Source of the DNA: Candidatus Vogelbacteria bacterium
GTDB taxonomy: Bacteria; Patescibacteria; Paceibacteria; UBA9973; UBA12445
DNA length: 12,584 nucleotides
Assembly: GCA_016201425.1 (NCBI GenBank)
Contig: JACQCW010000026.1
Span: 1-12,584 of the forward strand
Direction of reading: 5' to 3'
Position numbers and translations under genes: made by a program. Under the pieces are notes generated by a model, which saw only the letters and a list, made by a program, of their open reading frames with translations, was not told the DNA's origin and searched no databases. Positions within the stretch are counted from its first letter, which is position 1, and each line of letters begins with the position of its first letter. This document shows, one piece after another, positions 6,293 through 12,584 of this stretch.

Positions 6293-6300
6293 CCTCCTTC
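6293..6300 (-). promoter_or_regulatory. Strong ribosome binding site fixing a TTG start
   Basis: The minus strand reads GAAGGAGG, six bases before TTG at 6286. There is no in-frame ATG or GTG close to this site, so it decides the start of the 66-residue gene. Confidence 0.8.
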
Positions 6301-6365
6301 AATTTAAAAATTACAAAAAACAGAATTAATTCCGTGTATAAACTAACATTTATGGTTCAGTATGG

Positions 6366-8390
<2,025 letters not shown>

Positions 8391-8981
8391 TTATTGATTC
8401 ACCAAAATCAACTCTAACGTACGCTGTAAAGCATCTGGAAGAGTTAAGTCGCACCTATTATAACCGTTGGAAGTTATCTTTGTAGTTAGGCCCAGTGTAT
8501 CTGTTTTATCCACAACAACAAAAGTGCATGCCTCCTGCCTTAATTGATTGACAGTCTCATTTGGTGTATTCGCCAAAGCGAAAGTGAAACAACTTTTTTT
8601 TGTCACATTATCCCCATTAATGATATTATTTTGCGGCGGTTCACCATAGGCATCACAAATTTGATTGGTCGCGACAATAGCGCCGGGCAAACCATCTTTA
8701 ATAATATACCCATTACAATATATAGACCTTGATTTAGGTACCGCAGGAGAAACAACCAAATTAAACTTTCCACTTTTTATCCAATGCTTAGCACACTCCA
8801 TTCCACCATCTGCGGCAAAAAAAGCGACCTGTGACTCTCTACTTAAAGACGCTAATGTGATCTGACGAACCATAAGACGGGAAATCCCCAAACCGGTTGC
8901 GAGCAAAATACTTGAAACAAGTAGGGCAAAAAGAAGAACGAACCCCAGGTCTTTTTTAATTTTCATTTCTACTTTCTTCAT
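8391..8981 (-). CDS. PilX-like minor pilin-related protein
   Basis: A 196-residue protein with a short basic leader and a long N-terminal membrane helix (LGFVLLFALLVSSILLATGL). It is followed by SRESQVAFFAADGGMECA (47-64), the AF.AAD/E-type pattern of PilX N-terminal domains. Position +5 of the presumed mature protein is Phe18 rather than the glutamate of ordinary pilins; loss of Glu5 is known in PilX/GspK-type components, which sit at the pilus tip. Several cysteines (63, then four or more later) could form disulfides outside the membrane. The ATG is two bases after the PilV-like stop, so translation is probably coupled. ATG at codon 6 is an alternative start. ligA follows after 12 bases. 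The role in priming pilus assembly is inferred from family and position. Confidence 0.82.
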   Translation of the reverse strand: MKKVEMKIKKDLGFVLLFALLVSSILLATGLGISRLMVRQITLASLSRESQVAFFAADGGMECAKHWIKSGKFNLVVSPAVPKSRSIYCNGYIIKDGLPGAIVATNQICDAYGEPPQNNIINGDNVTKKSCFTFALANTPNETVNQLRQEACTFVVVDKTDTLGLTTKITSNGYNRCDLTLPDALQRTLELILVNQ

Positions 8982-8983
8982 CT

Positions 8984-9727
8984 TTATATACTGAACATAT
9001 TTTCGCTAACCTTAACACTCCTTTCTGTGTATTTCTTTCGTTCATCCGGGTTCGCTGCGCTGCTCGCATTTGCTCGTAGCCAAGACACCTCTACAGTCAC
9101 ATTAACCTCATCCACTCCAGAAGGATCTGATTTGGTTTCAGATAGTTGCTTTGCTGATATCTTTATCCCTGAAGAATCGACTGCATTTGTATAATCAACA
9201 GGTGTAATGGTAATCTTCCTCGAAAATCTCGAGTAATCGGCATTCCCACCTAAGATGCCGGCATTAATACCATCGTTAAAAATATATCCGTATAATTTCA
9301 CCACCCCATAACTATTTCCAATATCAACAACTTTCATCTGTTCACACGGCTCAGGAACTTCCGAACACTTTTCTAGACCATAATTACTCTCTGGAATAAA
9401 GTTCCAAATATCTATTCTGCACGGTACTGCGGTTTTTAAATCTGCGCTCATGCACTTATCTTGGATAGTCGCCAACCAAGATCGATTATTCTGAACGTTT
9501 GTATCTCGAATATTTTTAATGGCCTCTATCGCCTCTTGTGCCAAATAAAAACCAGTGATCTCGTCCTTAACATAGTCCGCAAAAACCACACCCTTTGACG
9601 CAAGAGTGAGTGGCCCAACTATTGTTATCATTAGTATTGATATTGCAACAAGAGTTTCAATAAGCGAAAACCCCCCAGAAGTTTTCTGAGAACAATGCTT
9701 GTGGTTCAAAAAATTTATAAATCTCAT
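8984..9727 (-). CDS. PilV-like minor pilin
   Basis: A 247-residue prepilin: a basic leader of 19 residues, cleavage expected at Gly19/Phe20 in SGGFSLIETLVAISIL, Glu24 at mature position 5, and one hydrophobic helix to about residue 44. The FYLAQEAIEAIKNIRD segment (60-75) is typical of PilV-type proteins. The C-terminal part is strand-rich with paired cysteines (VPCRIDIW; EKCSEVPEPCEQM) that may form disulfides. The last third carries NVTVEVSW and ERSVKVSENMF, like the closing sheet of minor pilins. The ATG lies 13 bases after the PilW-like stop without a clear binding site. It is expected to be cleaved by the peptidase encoded upstream and to join the tip complex with its neighbours. Confidence 0.87.
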   Translation of the reverse strand: MRFINFLNHKHCSQKTSGGFSLIETLVAISILMITIVGPLTLASKGVVFADYVKDEITGFYLAQEAIEAIKNIRDTNVQNNRSWLATIQDKCMSADLKTAVPCRIDIWNFIPESNYGLEKCSEVPEPCEQMKVVDIGNSYGVVKLYGYIFNDGINAGILGGNADYSRFSRKITITPVDYTNAVDSSGIKISAKQLSETKSDPSGVDEVNVTVEVSWLRANASSAANPDERKKYTERSVKVSENMFSI

Positions 9728-9740
9728 ATTTATGTAACTT

Positions 9741-10361
9741 CTAAAATCCTCTTTGGGAGATAGCCGTCTGAAGACTAAAATCAGTACTCAAACTTTCCTT
9801 TGCAAGGTCGACAACTCCTGTGATGTTAACTATTATCATAGGTTTGGTTTTAACACTTCCCGAACCTACAACTCTAAACTCGGCTCTTTTAATATCTACC
9901 TCTGGTGAAGTTATTGCCAACATATATGGTGTTAAATCAACTGTGGTGGGCGAATTACTGACACCGGACCTCAAATAAATCCCGCCCTTACCGGTTGTTA
10001 AGTCTTTGTAAAATATATAGGCGATCCAAACCGGCTTTCCATCTTGCTGATCTTGCGTGCGCAACAATACGGCTTCGCCTGCAGCACCAGGACAATTCGG
10101 TGTTGTGGTTTTAGTTACCGTAGAAAGGTTTACGATATCACTAGCCTTCAAACATTCATAGCTATCCCCTGTTCTGATCTTTCTGTTCATATCTTCAACA
10201 GAAAAATTTAGGTTATCAATCACAGTTCTAAGAGCTTGAGCCTTGCGACTGGAATCATTCAGTGATAACAGGGCGCCCATTGTTATTAACATCACTACAG
10301 TAAAAATGGATATCGATACCATAATCTCTATTAATGTGAAACCAGCATTCCTATTTTTCAT
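9741..10361 (-). CDS. PilW-like minor pilin
   Basis: A 206-residue prepilin with leader MKNRNAG, cleavage before Phe8 (GFTLIEIMVSISIF), Glu12 at mature position 5 and a single N-terminal helix. The soluble part contains SRKAQALRTVIDNLNFSVED, a long helix continuing the stalk, and a strand-rich C-terminal domain resembling PilW/PulJ proteins. Two cysteines (YECLK; TPNCPG) could pair. I chose the ATG at 10361 because it follows the upstream TAA after one base (TAAAATG), a stop-start coupling arrangement. A TTG three codons earlier would overlap the upstream gene and has no binding site. Part of its leader-helix coding sequence is identical at the DNA level to that of the next gene upstream. Confidence 0.87.
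   Translation of the reverse strand: MKNRNAGFTLIEIMVSISIFTVVMLITMGALLSLNDSSRKAQALRTVIDNLNFSVEDMNRKIRTGDSYECLKASDIVNLSTVTKTTTPNCPGAAGEAVLLRTQDQQDGKPVWIAYIFYKDLTTGKGGIYLRSGVSNSPTTVDLTPYMLAITSPEVDIKRAEFRVVGSGSVKTKPMIIVNITGVVDLAKESLSTDFSLQTAISQRGF
10301..10324. repeat. 24-base exact repeat, copy in the PilW-like gene
   Basis: This stretch is identical to 11031-11054 and includes the core GGATATCGATACC, which holds the palindrome TATCGATA. It encodes part of the prepilin leader helix (MVSISIF) in the minus-strand frame. Because synonymous positions also match, the repeat suggests duplication or gene conversion between the two genes rather than protein selection alone. Confidence 0.85.
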
Positions 10362-10362
10362 T

Positions 10363-11079
10363 TTATTCAACTGATATTTGTCCTGTCTCCCAAATCACTA
10401 CTGTCTTTGCGTAGTCTCCAGCCGCCGACTCCAAAACAATACCCACGTTTGAAACAGGAGTAACTAGAGGCTCTGCGTTGTTGTCCTTTATCTTAAATCT
10501 AGCGTCAAGATTTGGCCTCACAAAAATTACATCCATAGAGCCTATTTGTTTCCTAAGATTGGCCGCATCGCACGCCGCCACTCTCTGTGTACTATCGACC
10601 ACATCATCAAAATTCAAACAAAGCTCACGTACCCGATTAAAACCTGTAATTTTAAAAATCTGCACACACTCATGATTCAGAACGGGACCAACATTCGAAC
10701 CAGAAACAAACGGGCAATTAAGGCCAGGATTTGCGGCAAAATCACCCACACTTTCTCCATCATATTGCCTTTTTTGGGGGTCAGTGTTACTTATGTCTGC
10801 AAATAATAAATAATCATACTCTGACGTTCGACTGTTTTCTGGATTTTCTAGGTGGATCCCATAAGCGCTAAAAGATTTACCTCCACCAGAAGCACCCCTT
10901 GCGCCCAAAACGGAAGATCCGAAAATCTGCGCCTGTCTAAAAGAAAGAGCCATATCTTCAGCCAATAAATCTAAAGAAAGTTTATTGCTGAATTTTGGAT
11001 AGTTAAAAATTGTTATAGAAGTTATCACCATAAAAATGGATATCGATACCATAAGTTCAATTAAAGAGAAGCCCTTCAT
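10363..11079 (-). CDS. GspH/FimT-like minor pilin
   Basis: A 238-residue prepilin with a minimal leader, MKG, followed by FSLIELMVSISIFMVI. Phe4 is position +1 and Glu8 is position +5. After the helix comes LAEDMALSFRQAQIFG, the hallmark of GspH/FimT proteins ('la.dl...R.qAi'), then a large strand-rich region with four cysteines and a closing YAKTVVIWETGQISVE. Its ATG overlaps the stop of the prepilin peptidase gene as ATGA (four bases), which indicates tight coupling. There is no Shine-Dalgarno site. In related systems such proteins initiate the pseudopilus or pilus; that role is inferred here. Confidence 0.87.
   Translation of the reverse strand: MKGFSLIELMVSISIFMVITSITIFNYPKFSNKLSLDLLAEDMALSFRQAQIFGSSVLGARGASGGGKSFSAYGIHLENPENSRTSEYDYLLFADISNTDPQKRQYDGESVGDFAANPGLNCPFVSGSNVGPVLNHECVQIFKITGFNRVRELCLNFDDVVDSTQRVAACDAANLRKQIGSMDVIFVRPNLDARFKIKDNNAEPLVTPVSNVGIVLESAAGDYAKTVVIWETGQISVE
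11031..11054. repeat. 24-base exact repeat, copy in the GspH-like gene
   Basis: This is the second copy of the repeat at 10301-10324, exactly 730 bases away. It covers the same codons of the prepilin helix. Flanking bases diverge at once on both sides. Confidence 0.85.
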
Positions 11080-11855
11080 AACAAATTACTTAGACAAAAC
11101 ATATCTCCCAAATAATAAAATATATTGAATTTAAAAAAGAACACCAGGGTAAAACCCACAATAAGAAAGGGCGCAAACGGAATCTCCCTAACTCTTTTTA
11201 CGAGTAGATTTGCGAGAACTCCAATAACAGCCCCGATCCAAAAAGACAAAATCAGTGAAGTCAGTCCAAAACATAAGTTATTCAACCACCCCAAACCTAA
11301 AACGAGCTTGGCATCTCCAAGACCCATCCACCTTCCGCTAGATACTAACCAAAATGATCCCAAAAACAAAAAAGCAATTATGCCACTCTCGAGTCCAGAT
11401 ATCGCGACTTCTGATGAGATATACAAATAAATATATAACAAACGGATAAACGCGATACTGGCGAGTAAATATGCTAGGCCGTTTGGAATTATTAGATGAC
11501 GCAGATCATATACCGAGATAACAATTAGAATAGAAAAAACTACAACATAAAATGGCAGCCAATCCGTGAGACCCAATTTAAAATATAGAGCCAAGGTCGA
11601 CAATGCCGACAGCAATTCCACGATAAAGTACTGTCTCGAAATTTTGGAAAAACAATTGGAACACCGGCCCTTTTGAATAGTAAAACTAAGTAACGGTAGC
11701 ATATTATACCACTCAAGTTGTCGTGCACATGACATGCATGCAGATCTACCAGTCACAACAGAACGGCCAGTGTTGTAACGAAAAATTACAACGTTCAAAA
11801 AACTTCCGACAATCGCCCCAAATACGAAGACAAAAAAAGATGTTGCAAAATCCAT
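11076..11855 (-). CDS. pilD: Type IV prepilin peptidase (aspartic protease, GXGD family)
   Basis: PilD is an inner-membrane enzyme that cuts prepilin leaders after glycine and usually methylates the new N-terminus. The 259-residue protein has the N-terminal cytoplasmic domain with two CxxC pairs (Cys40/43 and Cys65/68) around LPLLSF. About seven further hydrophobic segments follow. Two catalytic aspartates are present: Asp117 in SVYDLRHLIIPN and Asp181 in the GXGD motif MGLGDAKL. IPFAPFLIVG near residues 225-234 matches the usual C-terminal motif. All its expected substrates lie directly next to it. The ATG has no Shine-Dalgarno site but is preceded at seven bases by a perfect extended -10, so its mRNA is probably leaderless. 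Its stop overlaps the GspH-like start by four bases. Confidence 0.95.
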   Translation of the reverse strand: MDFATSFFVFVFGAIVGSFLNVVIFRYNTGRSVVTGRSACMSCARQLEWYNMLPLLSFTIQKGRCSNCFSKISRQYFIVELLSALSTLALYFKLGLTDWLPFYVVVFSILIVISVYDLRHLIIPNGLAYLLASIAFIRLLYIYLYISSEVAISGLESGIIAFLFLGSFWLVSSGRWMGLGDAKLVLGLGWLNNLCFGLTSLILSFWIGAVIGVLANLLVKRVREIPFAPFLIVGFTLVFFFKFNIFYYLGDMFCLSNLL

Positions 11856-11862
11856 TAATCAC

Positions 11863-11871
11863 ATTATAACA
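11863..11871 (-). promoter_or_regulatory. Perfect extended -10 promoter of the pilD operon, probably leaderless
   Basis: The minus strand reads TGTTATAAT: a TG, one base, then consensus TATAAT, ending seven bases before the pilD ATG. The hexamer 17 bases upstream (ACTTAG) is not a good -35. The expected start point is at or beside the A of the ATG. The first base of the element is also the last base of the adjacent hairpin. Confidence 0.6.
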
Positions 11872-11902
11872 TAAATTCCCCAGATCTAAGTGGGGAATTT
11901 AT
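11871..11902 (-). terminator. 11-bp inverted repeat after the pilin gene, probable terminator
   Basis: Perfect arms (11871-11881 and 11892-11902; ATAAATTCCCC and its complement) enclose a 10-base loop. It starts 31 bases after the pilin stop. The U-rich tail is partly inside the stem (AATTTATGTT), so termination may be partial. It could also be a protein binding site, because it directly abuts the pilD -10. Confidence 0.65.
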
Positions 11903-11932
11903 CCTTATACTTATACTAATTCCTTATACTTA
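11902..11932. repeat. Short direct repeat downstream of the pilin gene
   Basis: TCCTTATACTTA occurs at 11902-11913 and again at 11921-11932, with an extra CTTATAC overlap between. It lies between the pilin stop and the hairpin. No function is evident. Confidence 0.6.
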
Positions 11933-11933
11933 A

Positions 11934-12440
11934 CTACGGAGTCACATCGTAACACGCCCCGGTACCGGCAGTACACCCTTGAGTGTCTGCCCCATTAAAA
12001 CCTCCTGACACACCAGCAGAAAATCCGTTACAAAGAGGAGTGGCGCCTACGACTGAGGTACAATCTCTATCGCTGGCCAAAACGCCAGTACCAGCTGTAA
12101 CCTGCTCAAGAGTAGCCCCAAGATGATAACTCAAATCATCTGAGGATCTAACATAATTATATGATTCGCCAACATTTGGTCCTTGTGGAACTGCTGGCAA
12201 CAGACCGGCATTCACCAGGGTGGTACCGATATCCGCCGGATAGGAATTATTTGAATCATAATAAAGAGCCAACGCCTGTTGGATAGACCCGATATCTGCA
12301 ATTCTCTTTGCATCCCTCGCTTTAGCTCTTGAGCTCTGGAGAGAAACTAGTACGACAGATGACAAGATTCCAATGATGGCAATAACAACGAGCAGCTCAA
12401 TCAGTGTGAATCCTTTTTTGTTTGATTTTTTCTTAAACAT
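11934..12440 (-). CDS. Type IV pilin, major-pilin-like
   Basis: A 168-residue prepilin with basic leader MFKKKSNKKG, cleavage before Phe11 and the classic GFTLIELLVVIAIIGILSS helix; Glu15 is position +5. The next part, SRAKARDAKRIADIGSIQQAL, continues the stalk helix, and YYDSNNSYPAD is the common loop after it in major pilins. The C-terminal half is Gly/Ser/Thr-rich with cysteines in DRDCTSV, PLCNGF, QGCTAG and ACYDV, enough for two disulfides. The gene lies 44 bases after another pilin gene end, and its hairpin separates it from pilD. AT-rich TATAAG (12458-12453) could be a -10 with a very short leader, or it may be co-transcribed with the upstream pilin. It probably forms the pilus shaft, used for adhesion, motility or DNA uptake. 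Confidence 0.93.
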   Translation of the reverse strand: MFKKKSNKKGFTLIELLVVIAIIGILSSVVLVSLQSSRAKARDAKRIADIGSIQQALALYYDSNNSYPADIGTTLVNAGLLPAVPQGPNVGESYNYVRSSDDLSYHLGATLEQVTAGTGVLASDRDCTSVVGATPLCNGFSAGVSGGFNGADTQGCTAGTGACYDVTP

Positions 12441-12484
12441 GTCTTTAATAAACTTATAATGCTAATAATAAATTTGAAATTGAA

Positions 12485-12584
12485 TTATGGGATTAAGTCG
12501 TAACAGTAAGGAATTGTTATATCTACCCCGAGCGAACCATTACAAAGCTTGCCTTTCATTGCAGGTAAATCGGCACTGAAATCA
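12485..12584 (-). CDS. C-terminal end of a second pilin (cut by the window edge)
   Basis: Reading the minus strand from 12583 gives 32 residues ending in TAA at 12487-12485, including LPAMKGKLCNGSLGV and YCYDLIP. The spacing of LCNG and CYD with a terminal proline matches the end of the neighbouring pilin (PLCNGF ... ACYDVTP), so this is most likely a paralogous pilin with the same C-terminal disulfide loop, shorter by some 14 residues between those motifs. The N-terminal helix lies outside the window, so the assignment rests on this similarity and on position. Confidence 0.65.
   Translation of the reverse strand, partial: DFSADLPAMKGKLCNGSLGVDITIPYCYDLIP

Noticed and set aside
6317..6334. 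A terminator after ligA at the GAATTAATTC palindrome
   Set aside because: The palindrome leaves no room for a stable hairpin loop; only about three A/T-rich pairs would form, despite the following T-run.
10362..10370. A TTG start for the PilW-like gene
   Set aside because: The ATG at 10361 follows the upstream stop by one base and gives a normal prepilin leader; the TTG has no binding site.

Overview
All credible genes in this window lie on the minus strand, so transcription runs from the right end toward base 1. The organism is probably a Patescibacteria (CPR) bacterium of Parcubacteria type. This is an inference from three things: a compact set of type IV pilin-like genes of the style common in those genomes, a membrane-anchored RxxxxH (HEPN-like) protein directly behind gatA, and an NAD-dependent DNA ligase with an altered '[12 protein letters not shown]' segment. 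No rRNA or tRNA is present to confirm it. The standard code fits, because TGA ends several intact genes.

Read in the direction of transcription. (1) 12584-8391 is a type IV pilus block: the 3' end of one pilin, a complete major-pilin-like gene, then a tightly packed run of prepilin peptidase (PilD), GspH/FimT-like, PilW-like, PilV-like and PilX-like genes. PilD would cleave the leaders of the pilins encoded around it, and the minor pilins would prime the fibre. (2) ligA (8378-6366) follows PilX after only 12 bases and is probably read through from the pilus genes. (3) 6286-5125 is a cassette of four small genes, each with a strong Shine-Dalgarno site, ending in a terminator. It includes an ASCH-domain protein and a MazG-like protein and looks phage-like. 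(4) 5053-2738 is gatC, gatA and a membrane HEPN-like protein in one tight unit; gatB is not in the window. (5) 2611-311 is a large two-copy protein (winged helix plus calcineurin-like phosphoesterase, twice). All metal ligands appear lost in the first copy and two are altered in the second. It ends in a strong terminator. (6) At the left edge, a good promoter and a perfect Shine-Dalgarno site introduce a truncated gene of unknown function.

Two styles of gene start coexist. gatC and pilD have extended -10 elements 7-8 bases before the ATG and no Shine-Dalgarno site, which suggests leaderless mRNAs. The small-gene cassette and the left-edge gene have textbook AAGGAGG sites. The most notable points are the apparent pseudo-enzyme half of the phosphoesterase protein, the leaderless promoters, the small-gene cassette and the HEPN-like membrane protein. 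None of them proves a new system. No CRISPR array, transposase, integrase or attachment site was seen.
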